A stretch of 64,000 nt of DNA from Lottia gigantea. Taxonomy: Eukaryota > Mollusca > Gastropoda > Lottiidae. The translations under genes were made by a program, and so were the position numbers. Of this stretch, positions 1 to 12,700 are shown one piece after another. The stretch is taken from positions 26,738 to 90,737 of the forward strand of contig NW_008708767.1 of NCBI RefSeq assembly GCF_000327385.1, written 5' to 3'. The stretch's first letter is position 1. The number at the start of each line of letters is the position of its first letter. The notes below the pieces were generated by a model that saw only the letters and a list, made by a program, of their open reading frames with translations, was not told the origin of the DNA and did no database searches.

Positions 1-735
1 AGTTAATTGTGTTATTGAATATCTTATTGTTGAGTTAAATTGTGTTATTGAAATATCTTATTGTTAAGTTAGATAGTGTTATTGTAATATCTTATTGTTA
101 AGTTAAATTGTGTTATTGAAATATCTGATTGTTAAGTAAAATTGTGTTATTGAAATATCTTGTTGTTAAGTTAAATTGTGTTATTGAAATATCTTATTGA
201 TATGTTAAATTGTGTTATTGAAATATCTTATTGTTAAGTTAAATTGTGTTATTGACATATCTTATTGTTAAGTTAAATTGTGTTATTGAAATATCTTATT
301 GTTAAGTTAAATTGTGTAATTGACACATCTTATTGTTAAGTTAAATTGTGTTATTGAAATATCTTATTGATAAGTTAAATTGTGTTATTGAAATATCTTT
401 TTATTGTTGAGTTAAATTGTGTTATTGAAATATCTTATTGTTGAGTTAAATTGTGTTATTGAAATATCTTATTGTTAAGTTAGATAGTGTTATTGTAATA
501 TCTTATTGTTAAGTTAGATTGTGTTATTGAAATATCTTTTTTATTGTTGAGTTAAATTGTGTTATTGAAATATCTTATTGATAAGTTAAATTGTGTTATT
601 GAAATATCTTATTGTTTAGTTAGATTGTGTTATTGAAATATCTTATTGTTAAGTTAGATTGTGTTATTGAAATAACTCTTTTATTGATAAGTTAAATTGT
701 GTTATTGAAATATCTTATTGTTAAGTTAGATTGTG
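1..735. repeat. 34-bp AT-rich minisatellite
   Basis: About 21 tandem copies of a 34-bp unit containing AATTGTGTTATTGAAATATC followed by TTATTGTTAAGTTA. Copies differ by single changes (GTTGAG, GATAAG, GACATA) and a few carry a short TTTT insertion, so the array is partly diverged. It starts at or before the window edge. No coding potential is seen. Confidence 0.95.
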
Positions 736-1520
736 TTTTAATGTACATGTTCAATCAAGATTCTAGATATTCTTTATTATTGGCATTGTTTACTTTCAAA
801 CTAGATTATCTTATATTGTTGGTGAAAGACTACATCATATGAAATATTTGAGTATCTTGTTAGGGTTGGTTCAATCTTCACAATTTTAAGCTATTTTGAA
901 CATACCTTGAAGATGGTTTAGGTTTCAAAGATATCTAACAAATGTAAGTGTATTAAATTATATTCATTTGATATTTTATCAAATATTGGGATTTTTCAAT
1001 TTGTAATGTGATTCAATACATGTATAGTATACTTTCTACAATTTTACTCTTTCCATATATCATGTTCTTATTAAATTATTGTCTACCAAGTGATGCATAA
1101 ATAAAAAATAATTTTCTAAAATTGTTTGCAATTTTTCCCTCTTGATTTTGTCTGTTCTATTCAATACATTTTTTTAAAGTCATGGACATTCAGGGCATAG
1201 AAATTCATTAATATATTAATATTAACTCAGTCCAAAGCAATAACTCGAAAACTATTCATTGGTGAAACATTACCAATTTCCTACTACCATGATCTATGTC
1301 CATATATCACATTTCATCAAAATAACATGAAAACTGTAGCTTCTATGAACCTGTTAATATACCAGCAAGGGACAATTTACAACTATGTGTGATGATATAC
1401 ATGTATAAGGAATCAATAATAGAATACTCTTTTCTACAATGGTATTAATATGTAATTAACATGTAATTTGAACAGTTAAAGCAACAGTATGAATTGTATA
1501 GTACCTCTAAGGCCCAGTTA
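736..1520. other. AT-rich stretch, no gene seen
   Basis: Non-coding, AT-rich DNA. No open frame with splice signals, RNA gene or repeat could be recognised on either strand. Confidence 0.5.
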
Positions 1521-1664
1521 CCAAAGGCTGTTCCCTTGTGGAGTCTTCCCTTGTGGCGTTGTGACTTTGTGGCCAGACCATGTACCCGCCCTGTATCCAC
1601 AGGCTATTCCCTTGTGGAGTCTTCCCTTGTGGAGTTGTGGCCAGACCATGTACCCGCCCTATAT
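1521..1664. repeat. Two-copy tandem duplication, about 76 bp
   Basis: Two adjacent copies, starting near 1521 and 1597, each carry TTCCCTTGTGGAGTCTTCCC and later GGCCAGACCATGTACCCGCC. The unit itself contains a doubled CCCTTGTGG. It is more GC-rich than its surroundings. Short frames crossing it on both strands come from the duplication and are not taken as genes. Confidence 0.8.
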
Positions 1665-2754
1665 CGACATGTACACATACAAACGTTGATGAGAGAGCAA
1701 ATACCTGGTAACACAAAACATAAATATTAATGCCATCAGCTGTTTTTATTTATCTCAGACATGAACCTGAATATTGAAAGTCAGGATGAGGAGAATGCCG
1801 CTGTTGCATTTATTTTCCTGACTAATGCTTATCTCAAAAGACATCAATTAAATCAGCTTCAATCATATTGATGATATTGATAACAACGACAACAAATTAC
1901 AACAGTCTGGATCCAATATTTTATTTGTAATCTTGTGCAGTTGCAAAAGAATGTAATTCATATTCCCAGTCACAAGACCACATGATCCGTGCACGACCAC
2001 AACATCAAGGGTACAAGTGGTAACTTATGGGAACAGGCACTAAGTAAACAAACATTAATAGTCCTTGTGGTGTGTCACAAAGGATTACGGAGAATGTCGG
2101 AATACTCAGATGTCAGATATCACAGAATACACTGTATATTTTTTGGTCATCATAAGGTAGTATTCCTTTAAGATATAAAAATGTTGCTTTCATTGACTAA
2201 GTTGAGAATTTAAATTCTCTGTTCATTCTAAGAAATAGTATTTCATTAATTTAGTTCATAGTGAAATAGAATCAATCACCCGGAATTCAGTGGAAAAAGG
2301 ATCTATGGAATTTATAGCTGGAAAATTTATTATAACCTTTCAGTTGTCATTGGTTACCTGATTATCTTGTTGTGCTGAAGAGTTGTCTAAATATCATTAA
2401 TTAGCTACCGATGGAATAGAATAAAGAAAAGCCTAATTAGCCTAACCTTTTGTTTAATGTATTTCAAATGAAAATGGGACATTAGAGATTTATATCTTAT
2501 AATCAAACATTACTGTCTATTTTCTATTGGAGATAAATTGAAAGTGTTTATAATGTACAGTCAAGTAACCTAATTTCGTGGAAACCTATTATTCGTGGAT
2601 TTCCGGAAATGTTTAATAATTTACATGAGCGACCTTGTGCAACCTCCGCATTAGTTTGTTTTAATAAACATGGGTTTTCTCTACAATGTCAGCTAGTAGA
2701 ATGAATCCAGTAGTTTCAAACAATGTATAATGTATTAATGTATGCCTTGACAAA
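1665..2754. other. Non-coding stretch
   Basis: No supported gene. Around 2560-2600 there is a fragment containing ATTCGTGG, a motif I associate with dispersed repeats. Otherwise AT-rich unique-looking DNA. Confidence 0.4.
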
Positions 2755-3260
2755 TACAAAATGGCGGATTTCACTTATTACCAAACGTCACCATTTTTTA
2801 TCGGCCGAATTTCCTTATAATCCCAAGCGGTAATCGGAATTCCAAGTGTCGTCTACTAGAATATAGTCCAACGAATGAAGTCACGTGATCAACTAGCGGA
2901 TTCTGTGTCAGCAGAAAATTTCTATGGAACACAAAGTGGACCATATTCTTACGTTGTTTCAGTGACTTTTAGCAATAAATCACGCTACGTATCTTATTTT
3001 GTCAGTCACTATTTTATTTTAAAATCGTGGATCTTTGAAGGAATTGTCATTAGTTATAATGAATTGATATTAAAGATAAATACTAAGAGAAGTTAATTAT
3101 ACCACCCGGTATCCATACAACGTGTTTTTCTAGACTTATTTATAGATCAAACATTGTACACGAAAATAGGTGACGCATTCTGTGGCCGTTGCCGAGATGG
3201 TTGCTCATGAAATATGGGTCAAAGTGAAGGATTCATAAAGAAAATCGAAATAAACCAATT
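2755..3260. promoter_or_regulatory. Possible CpG-bearing promoter region
   Basis: This stretch is less AT-rich than its flanks and holds several CpGs. It contains AAAATGGCGG (YY1-like) near 2760, GTCACGTGATC (bHLH/TFE-type E-box) near 2880, and GCCGAGATGG near 3191, which gives an ATG in good context followed by 13 codons (to a TAA) on the plus strand. The motifs are seen. That they form a promoter is inference, and the direction of transcription is undecided. A 73-codon frame at 2875-3096 crosses the region but resembles no protein I know. Confidence 0.25.
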
Positions 3261-3574
3261 TTAATTATTTTGTAGAATATCTGAGGAAACATCTAAGACA
3301 TAAAAAAAAAATTTCGTTTTTTTAACTCGGTGTTGAATTCTTATATCAACGAAAATAGGTTACACCACTGTATTATATACTGCTTTTGACCACTCCTTCA
3401 ATATATTGGAAGAATTGTGAATAATAATTTATGCAATAATTGATGACATTGTTAGTGGAATGGAAAATTTCTTGGAATATGCCAGTTTTGGTTTAGCCAT
3501 TTCTTTCAGAAGGTGGCCCTATGTCTTTGTACTTATCTCTTCATATTGTCAATGATGCAACACTGAAATTTCGT

Positions 3575-4160
3575 ATGTTAATTTTATAACATTTTTATAT
3601 TGTTATGTGTCAATTTCATAACACTTTTATATTGTAGTGTGTTCATTTTATGATATTTTTATATTGTTATGTGTCAATTGTATAACACTTTTATTTTGTA
3701 ATGTGTCTAATTAACATTCATATGAACTGGGTCACTTTTATTTTGTAATGTGTCTAATTAACATGCATATGAACTGGGTCACTTTTATTTTGTAATGTGT
3801 ATATTTCAAAACATTTTTATATTGTTATGTGTCAATTGTATAACACTTTTATTTTGTAATGTGTCTAATTAACTATCATATGAACTGGGTCACTTTTATT
3901 TTGTAATGTGTATATTTTAAAACATTTTTATATTGTTACGTGTCAATTGTATAACACTTTTATTTTGTAATGTGTCTAATTAACTATCATATGAACTGGG
4001 TCACTTTTATTTTGTAATGTGTCTAATTAACATGCATATGAACTGGGTCACTTTTATGTTGGAATGTGTCAATTGTATAACACTTTTATTTTGTAATGTG
4101 TCTAATTAACAAGCATATGAACTGGGTCACTTTTATGTTGGAATGTGTCAATTCTACACA
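3575..4160. repeat. Composite tandem array, about 47 bp and longer units
   Basis: Repeating blocks built on CACTTTTATTTTGTAATGTG followed by TCTAATTAACATGCATATGA and ACTGGGT (47 bp), alternating with a longer variant containing TTTTTATATTGTTATGTGTC. The alternation suggests a higher-order repeat made from two related subunits. Confidence 0.9.
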
Positions 4161-4266
4161 TATTAACTGAGGTACAATGTTAAGTATAAATTTTCCACAT
4201 AAGAACTAGGACACTTTTTAACTGCAAAGGTGTCCAGTTTAAACACATATAATGTTAATACATATA

Positions 4267-4885
4267 CAGTATACTCAGCGTAATCCAACATACATTGGGA
4301 CCGCAAAATAATGTCGGATTAGCGAGAGTGTCGAAGTACTCAAAGTTTCAACATTTTTTAACATGTGCCACTTGTTACTGTTATAGTTGTTCGACGTAAA
4401 CCAAATTTCACAGCTAAACATTTCTGCGAAGAGCGCTGCACTTATTCATAATCTCCAATAATTTGCTGTTTCATATCCTATATCCAGACACATCAGTACC
4501 GCGGGCACGCTTCGCAAGACAAAAATTGTTAGCTTTAGAATTTTGAAAAAAACACGTATCGAAGAATGGTCAAGTTGCATAGTTATGTTCTATACGGTGT
4601 TATGAATGATACAAGTACCGATGCCATTTGATCTAAAGGCAATGACCTTGATCTTTGTTTTCATGTGATTTGATCAAGATTATCAATAAAATAAGCGATT
4701 ATTTAATTGATGATAAGTCATTGAGATGAGTAGATGTTGGATTATACAGATTTTTCTGAGTGTAGTGTCGTAATTCGGAATACACAGAGTGTTGGAGTAC
4801 TCAGAATTTTTTAAACAAGCCCAAGAAGGAAATCAATCAGGACCAGAAAATGATGTTGGATTACGCAGAATGTCAGAATTAGTAT
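4267..4885. mobile_element. pogo/Tigger-like short DNA element
   Basis: The left end reads CAGTATACTCAGCGTAATCC. The inverted counterpart near 4740-4767 reads, in complement, ACACTCAG then AATCCAAC, giving a unit of about 500 bp with imperfect terminal inverted repeats. A second partial copy with TGTTGGAGTACTCAG and GTTGGATTACGCAGAATG follows at 4768-4885. CAGT termini with AATCC-containing inverted repeats are typical of pogo/Tigger elements and their MITEs. No transposase is recognisable, so I take it as a decayed non-autonomous copy. Confidence 0.55.
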
Positions 4886-5701
4886 AGGATGAAAAATATC
4901 AAGTAAACAAAAAGTTTGGATTTTACTTTTAATTGGGCATATAAAGAGTTAATGTAACTGTTATATTGTAATTATATAGAAGGTCTTTATAACAGCATTA
5001 ATGATATATTGTAATTATACAGAAGGATTATTATTAATGATATTTTGTAATTATCACCTATACATTACATAAACTGTAAAACCAATTATAACAGTAATAT
5101 TCTCTATATTATATCAGACCCATTATTAACCTATCTTTGTCCTTGTTAAAAGGAATTCCTATTCACACTGTATCCTGCAACTTCTGTCGTGGACTCTGTT
5201 TGGCGGTATTTGCTAACATACAATCCAAAATGACTGCATTTACAAACTTCTGTGATATAAGAAAGTTTAGGTTACAGTCAAGATGAAATTCGCAATAGGT
5301 TGACATTCTGAAAATAATTCATTTTAAAAATAAATTCTTTTTAAGCACTCCATGAGATATTTAGCTGATATGTGTACAAAAATTTAGCAACCCACTTTGA
5401 TTCCAAAAATTCTCTGGATAAATTTCTATAGAAAACTCCAAGAGAAAAATTGATGATCTTTTAAAGTAGTAAAGGATAAATTATTTTCCATCAAAGGAGG
5501 TAAAACAAATAGTTTTAGAATCTTGTCATACTTGTTAGAACTCTTTACTAAAGGAAATCAATATTAGTCTTAAAGATCATGTGACCAGTGAGACCAGTTT
5601 TTCCCTCCCTTAGTGTGAAAATTAGCCGACTCCATTATTCAAGTTATATTAAAAGTTCAGAAATAATCAGTGTTCAGACGCATTGATCGTATTTATTCTT
5701 T
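4886..5701. other. Non-coding stretch with a repeat fragment
   Basis: No gene is seen. Positions about 5210-5290 carry a fragment (GCATTTACAAACTTCTGTGA, then TTACAGTCAAG) shared with the palindromic element family found at 47476, 48905 and 55945. Confidence 0.45.
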
Positions 5702-6984
5702 TAGTCCGAAACATCTGCCTCTATTCCATTTGGCAAGTATCAGCCGGAGTAGAGTCATAAAAATAATGCTCTTATGGCAATTTTCCACACCTCTGAAGGT
5801 GTTTTTTTTTAAAACAAATATCAAATTACCTTAAAAATGACCGAAAATTGGCATCATCGTCCCTTTCGTTTTGTTATTATCACTTGACACTGTGACCCCC
5901 GAACTTTAACTGGACGTTAAATGGTCGACGAGAGATTATATTAATTTGATAGAATCACAAATGTGACATAAATGGTTTAGGGGGATGGAATTATGACAGT
6001 ATGACTGAACTGCGAAAATATCCTTCCAAATATATCTGGGTTTTGAGGATCCGATTAAAATAAAGACGATTCATACCCCTTCCCCTTTGATTTTGAATAA
6101 AAATATTTCGCAGTATAGTAACAATCACCAGTATGAAATATCCAACCTTCAGTCATACACTTCTTTTGAACTCTTTAGGGCAATACTGAATAATATTGAG
6201 TATGAGTTATTGCCCTTGTTTCTTGAACACGTGTTCAATTTTTAGCTCGTGAAAACCCTAGAAGGAAAATCTTCAGCGCAGGACTGAATAATATAACCAA
6301 GTTTTGTCAAAATCCACCAAGAATCATGCTTTTTTAAGAGCTAAATTTAAAAGCGTTTTTAAGCACAAGGGCAAAAACTCATTATAAATATTTTTCAATT
6401 CTTCTGATTTTGATAGGGTTCATCCTTGGGTGATTACGAACATTCACACGAAGTTTCATCAAAATCAGTCAAGATGTGCCTTCTAGAGTGTTTACGAGCT
6501 AGAAATTGAACGGGTTTTCAAAAGCAAGGGCTTATCTATCTCATGTGGACTTATCTATTTATCTTGCTCATACTAAATTATCCTTGGGTGATAAACACTC
6601 ATGCCAAGTTTCGTCAAAATCCATCAAGAATTGTGCCTTCTAGAGTGTTTACCAGCTAAAAATTGAACGCATTTTCAAGAACAAGGGCAATAACTTATAC
6701 TAAATATTTTTAGATAATTCTGATTTTTAATAGGGTTCATACTTGGGTGATTACGAACACTCATACCAAGTTTTGTCAAAATCCATCAAGAATTGTGTCT
6801 TGCAGAGTGTTTACGATCAATTGTGGACTGACCGACGGACGGACCGACGGACATGGGTGATGGCAATATACGCCCCCCATTTCATGTGGGCGTATAAAAA
6901 TAGGGCCTAATTATTCTTTCTGTACACCAGCCAACTCTCAAAATAGCTACCAGAAGCTGTAATAAAGGCAGATGTTTCGGTCTA
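5702..6984. mobile_element. 1.28-kb unit between 24-bp inverted repeats
   Basis: TAGTCCGAAACATCTGCCTC at 5702 is matched in inverted orientation at 6961-6984, with about 22 of 24 bases identical. Between them, 6170-6830 consists of three to four imperfect modules of roughly 190 bp, each with a CAAGGGCAATAACT-like segment, CAAAATCCATCAAGAA and TAGAGTGTTTACGAGCT. The series ends in GACGGACGGACCGACGGAC and the hairpin ATACGCCCCCCATTTCATGT...GGGCGTAT at about 6825-6897. That end also occurs at 52565-52628. The interior is thus a dispersed element, possibly nested in an older inverted-repeat element. No coding frame is seen. Confidence 0.5.
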
Positions 6985-7584
6985 TTATTTGTAAAGAATG
7001 TCAGTGGTTTAATATTTTCAGAAAGTGTCCTGTATCCCATTACAATTCAAAGTCTCGACTGTAAATATTATTGACCTCAATCCCCGAGCAACTTCCGTCT
7101 TCTATTCAAGTTGTAATATTCTGCCAAATTGAAGAATTATTGTGACCCATATTGGAAAACATTGAGAAGGAACACATCTTAATGTCTGCTTTAGGCTAAA
7201 TACAATATGTAGGAATGGAAGAAAAAGTGCCATTGGAATTAAACATTATATCTTGTAATCAATATGGAAAAACAAAATAACACGACAAACTTGTCTGTCT
7301 TCTTCCACTTTTCCATTTACTCAAACCCTTACCCAAAAGACCATCAGCAACCTGATAACAGTTGGTCATAATGGACTTAGTTATCTGTTATGATGATATT
7401 CATTGCATATTATGCTTACAAAAAACATAGAAGGAAAATATTTCTACATGTTTTGCCCAGAACGATGTGTATAAATTGTGGCGTATTTCGTTCACATATG
7501 TATGTTGTCTTATCTTGTTGAAGTTGTGCTGAAGTTAGACAGTTCAACTAAACTGTAAATGTAGGCTGTTTCTATCATTTTATT

Positions 7585-7720
7585 TTGCTCTTAGTATTAT
7601 CACTTTGCTCTTTGTGTTATCAGTTTTTGCTCTTTGTGTTATCGGTTTTGCTCCTTGTGTTATCAGTTTTGATCCTTGTGTTATCACTTCTGCTCTTTGT
7701 GTTATCATATGCTCCTCGTA
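7585..7720. repeat. About 21-bp tandem repeat
   Basis: About six copies of a unit resembling TTTGCTCTTTGTGTTATCAG, degrading towards 7845. Because the unit length is near a multiple of three, the array gives an 86-codon leucine-, cysteine- and valine-rich open frame. I treat that frame as a by-product. Confidence 0.85.
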
Positions 7721-7849
7721 CTTGTTTTATCAATTTGTTCCTTGTTTCATTTTGCTCTGTGTATAATTTTTATTTTTGCTTTTTGTATTATTATGTTCCT
7801 CGTATTATCACTTTACTCTGCTCCCTGTATCAGATAGGTAGGTAGATGA

Positions 7850-9469
7850 CAAATTAACGATCGCTTCCAGCGGATGCTGATATCGCAATCCCTGTATCAA
7901 TCAATTTGCTCCTTATATCCATATTTACAACAATTAATAAATTTCCCCTATTATCATACCTGCATTTCGCGTATTACATTTTATTGAATGATATTTGTCA
8001 AAAGTATAAATGACACATACTTGGTAAAATACAGTGTATCTTTATTGAATGTATTCTTAGTAATGTTATATTACAGTAATCAATATTGAAAGTGAGAAGA
8101 TAATGACAAGAGATTATTGACAGATCAGACACCATTAGGTGACAAGATACATTAGAACAGACACTCTACTCCTACAAATATCAAACATATATTCCTTATA
8201 AAGAATGAAACAACTATATTTTACATGGATATAGTGAATCATTATTCTTTGTTGCTTAGTATCTGTCTATCTTGTGTTTGATATTAAGGAAAAATGACAG
8301 ATGTGGTACCAAGCAGTGTATTCTTACTCTTCTAGACACCTGATACCACTTTTCATTGAGAAATACTTACTCACATACGATTGATATACTTCCTCATATG
8401 AAAAGTTCATTTGCTGCTACTAATCCTTTACCAATATCATGTTTGGATTTTGGATTTCGTTTTTCAATTCCAATTGTTAGTACTTGGTTTATTCATTGCT
8501 AGTGTTTGGAGGTGAGGGGTTTCAAACATGCACCATATCATCATATTTTACATTACAACCAATAAAGGGACAACATAAAGTCATTATGTATTGAAGCATC
8601 AAGATTAAAAAAGGTGTTTTCTACCTCAATTCTTCAGTCTATCTGCTTGGCTTAATCTTTCTCTAAAGCTTGTACAGATCCTTCAACAAGCTAAGAACTG
8701 TTCCCAAAGGCTCATGTGGCTAACAAATCTTTCCTGATAATTGATTTTGAAATGGGGGTTTAGTTTCCAGATTAGAAAAGAATAGAGGCCGAAAGGAACT
8801 GGAAACAAGCTTTCTGAACATGAGTTATTGTATAAAAACTATGTGTGCATAAAAAACTAAATAACAAAATAATAATTTTTAATTTCTTTTATTTACATTA
8901 CCATTCAAATTCATAACCTACAATGTAAATTACATGAGTTACAACATTTATGTTCCCAGGAGTCAAGTACAGTCTACTGTGCCATCTGCTCCTGTCTAGA
9001 GAATGATGCTGATGGAAGAATCAAAAACTTACTCATTTACAGATCTTATTCCATGGCTGCTGACACATTCTGAATATAGAGTCCATCATCACAAAATTTA
9101 GTTAGTAAACTCATCCTCCTAAAGAACCTCAGTCAAATGTTCAAAACTCATTCTTAATAGGAGGTGAAGCAGTAATTAATGTCTAGTTGAAGGATGGATA
9201 TCATTAACAAATCAGTGGTACAACTGCTGATAACTGATGGAATATCCTGCAATCATCCACTGACTTATCAACAACATTTTCTGTCTGATAAAATACACAA
9301 GTATAAGCCACACTGACTTGTTAAACACTAAAAAACTATGATGACATGTCAATATTTACCATATAGCTTATCAACAACATTTTCTGTCTTGATGCAATAT
9401 TGTACCATAAAAGTCGGGCTGAAGTCAATGTTACATGAGCCTTACTGACTTTATCAACACTATGAAACC
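7850..9469. other. Non-coding stretch; possible 3' end facing left
   Basis: No coding exon recognised. In complement, AATAAA lies at about 8040-8046, which could be the poly(A) signal of a leftward transcript, perhaps one begun at the promoter near 17904. That link is speculative. Confidence 0.3.
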
Positions 9470-9716
9470 TTGCCGACTTAACAATCCTTACTGACTTGTC
9501 AAAATTAACAATCCTTACTGACTTGTCAAAATTAACAATCCTTACTGACTTGTTAAGTTTACAATCCTTACTGACTTGTCAAAATTTACAATCCTTACTG
9601 ACTTGTCAAAATTAACAATCCTTACTGACTTGTCAAATCTTAAAATCCTTGCTGACTTGTCAAATTTTAAAATCCTTGCTGACATGTCTAAATAACAATC
9701 CTTACTGACTTGTCAG
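9470..9716. repeat. 27-bp minisatellite
   Basis: About nine copies of a 27-bp unit based on CTTACTGACTTGTCAAAATT plus AACAATC. Degenerate copies with TTAAAATCCTTGCTGACTTG are found at the right end. Related single units occur just upstream. Confidence 0.9.
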
Positions 9717-12700
9717 CAGCATAATACACGCTTAATCTAAAATACAATAGTATGTTATTGTAATCATCCTGGTATATATCAGATTGAAGTTTTAAGAAAT
9801 GGAGCCCAATCAGTGGTACAACTGCTGATAAAATAACATCGCCATCATAACAATCATCCACTGACTGGTCCCATCACCGTCAATTGCAGTGGTGCAAATT
9901 GATGATCAGTGTCCCTGATATAAATACAAGATTTAGAAAATCTCTCTAAAATCCCTTTAAGTCTTATTTATGATACACAAATTCAAACCTCTGAGTATAT
10001 TGTTCTAAAAGTTCCAGAAAACTGATGGATCTAAAACACATTTCACAAACTTCAACAATATATCAATCAATCTAACTGCTCAATGATATGTAACTGGAAA
10101 GTATGTGTATCATTCAGTTAATGTATCAATAATTCCTAAACTTTATATCAATCAATTTAACTGCTCACAACATCAATGCTGATGCATCTGGAAATTATGT
10201 GTATCCTTCATTGATATGTATCATAAATATCAATTATTCCCAAAATTCAACAGTGTATTAATCAATGTAATGCTATTCTTTATAAGCTGAAAACATCAAT
10301 GACCTACTAACATTAACAATAGCAACATCCATGACATGTATCTTTTAGGTATATCTGTATCTCTCTGATATGCATCGTCTTAACCAAAATTCCACAATCA
10401 GTAAAAATTATATCTATTAATTACAAGATTCCTCTTCAACACCAATGACATCTGGAATCAATATGCATCCCTTCAATGATATGTATCATCAGTGATGTAT
10501 ATCATACTTTCTCTGTGTCAGTAACATTAAGGATAGATACAAATCAACTGAATTCACTCATGAATTAATCCATTAACAGTGAATAATGCATTGAATTATC
10601 AAGAATCATCAGATCCAGATATAGTCCATCAAATTGATACAGAACCAAACCAAAACTTTGCTGTTGGAATTCTATTTGAAGTGATATATTTCTTCAACAT
10701 CCCTTTTTAATTCCATATCTGAAAATATATTTGAAAAATTTGATAAAGAATTGAAAAATAAAATCTTATTTAGCTAATAGTAGGCCTATACATGATATAT
10801 TTGTTATTTATTACAAAATGCTATAAGGTCCATGACAATAAAATGAAAATGACCCTCAACAAAATAAAGAGAATAGCTTTTATCATTATATCAATGTAAT
10901 AGAGTAAAACATAGCTTGCTAGACAAGGCAACATACAACTACTGGCAACTTTGTTTAACGGCAGAACTATCACTGGCATGAAATCCTTAACCTACAGTCA
11001 TACTTTCCATTTAAAACTGAAGTTTCGTCATTTTTAGGATCCAAAAATTTTCTTTCTGAATCATGACACCACACCATTATAAAGAAAGTTGAAGATAAAA
11101 CATGTCTCTGAAACACTCTACAAGCTAATACCAGATTAAAAATTCTCCAATAATGTGGAAACATCACAGATAACAATGAGCACGATTTGATAATTACTTA
11201 AGCAAATATTTCCTTGCCAAATAAGTAGGGAGATTTTTCAATTGAAATATCAATAATTTCTCTCCTCTTATCAACCTCCTTAATGTCACGAGCCATAAGC
11301 TATTCACATCTCTCAAGACGTTTAAAACAAATGAACCTCTACTTTGAAGAGTTTTTCTCTTCTGTCAATGCCACACTCAAAGGTTTAAAAAAATATATGG
11401 ATTAGAACATTAGCACAATTCTATAGAGAACTCTACTTAAAAAAATGGAATAATAAGGTCCTGTCTGGAAAAATTTGCCAAGTTGAGAAACAAAATCCCA
11501 CAAGTTATGAAACAAGCCTGTTACTGATGAGCAAATTATCAAATGCAGGCTCAGTTCATATTAACTACAGTTGATCTATATAGAAGTCATTCAGAAATAA
11601 TGGAAGAAAGTTACTTTTTGACAGAAAAGTTTTCTAAAAATCAATCAGAAAGGAAGAAATGTAAAGAATGGCTTTTCAGACACTTTCAAAAGGTCATTAG
11701 ACAGTCAAACACTGTCTGAAATAACTTGATAGAGCTGGTCCTACCTGATCCTCGGCTGTGATATACTGATGGGATATCGGCACATTAAGGAAGTTGCTCA
11801 AACCGACTTTTGAGTTGCTAGTTTTGAAAATTTTCATCACATTAAAAGTCAAAATTCAAATAAATTTTGGTATCTATACAAGTTCTGTGTTACATCTTTA
11901 AAAATCAAACGATAGTAAAAAAAAATTTCAACCTGTAAAAAGCCATCAATGCATTGAGGCCAAAGTTATATAGAATTATCAAAACACAAAATACATAACC
12001 ATGTCAGTTTCATACTGTGTGATCTTCCCACAAGTTATCATACAAGTTAAAAACGAACAATGTGAAAGCCAGAGAAACAATAAACTTTAGGTACTGTTTT
12101 ATTATTCTATTTGTTAATATCTATACAACCTAGTGTACTCAATTTAACTATATATGGATCACATTTAACAATTTATTGTTATGTAGATTTATGACCATCA
12201 TTAATACCAATTTGAAACAAATTCTATACAGCATTCTAGAATTCTTACTATAATGACAATATTTAAAGGGACAAGCTGGGTCTTGAATATATGTAAATAG
12301 CATAATTTAAAAATACCTCAAACTAGAAATTTCACTTTCTTTTTCTTAATAATAAATCTGCCCATTTAACTAAAAAATACACCTAATTTTATACTTTTAG
12401 GACATTTTGCAAACAATATGTTTAAGAACTGTGGCAAGCACTGTCAGAAACCATGCTAGCTCTGGTATAAGTGTTCTAAAATACCATTAGGATTTCAAAC
12501 TAAATGCTAATTACATGTAGCATTTGTTAGCAATTTCAACTTTTTTGTATTGGTATACCAATTTTTGTCTTTATTTTCCAAAAAAAAAAGATCAAGCCAT
12601 CTATTCTCATTAAAAAATATAATCAGATCTAACTTACAATATGATTTTAACTTCACATCAGCTTGAAATGAATAAATAACAAGAATCATCCTGAAGCACT

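Noticed and set aside
1-735. Regular 34-bp repeats as a possible CRISPR array
   Set aside because: No unique spacers between repeats, a eukaryotic context and no cas genes; it is a simple tandem array. The same applies to the arrays at 9470, 28590 and 38945.
7585-7845. 86-codon hydrophobic frame resembling a membrane peptide
   Set aside because: It derives from the 21-bp TTTGCTCTTTGTGTTATCAG repeat.
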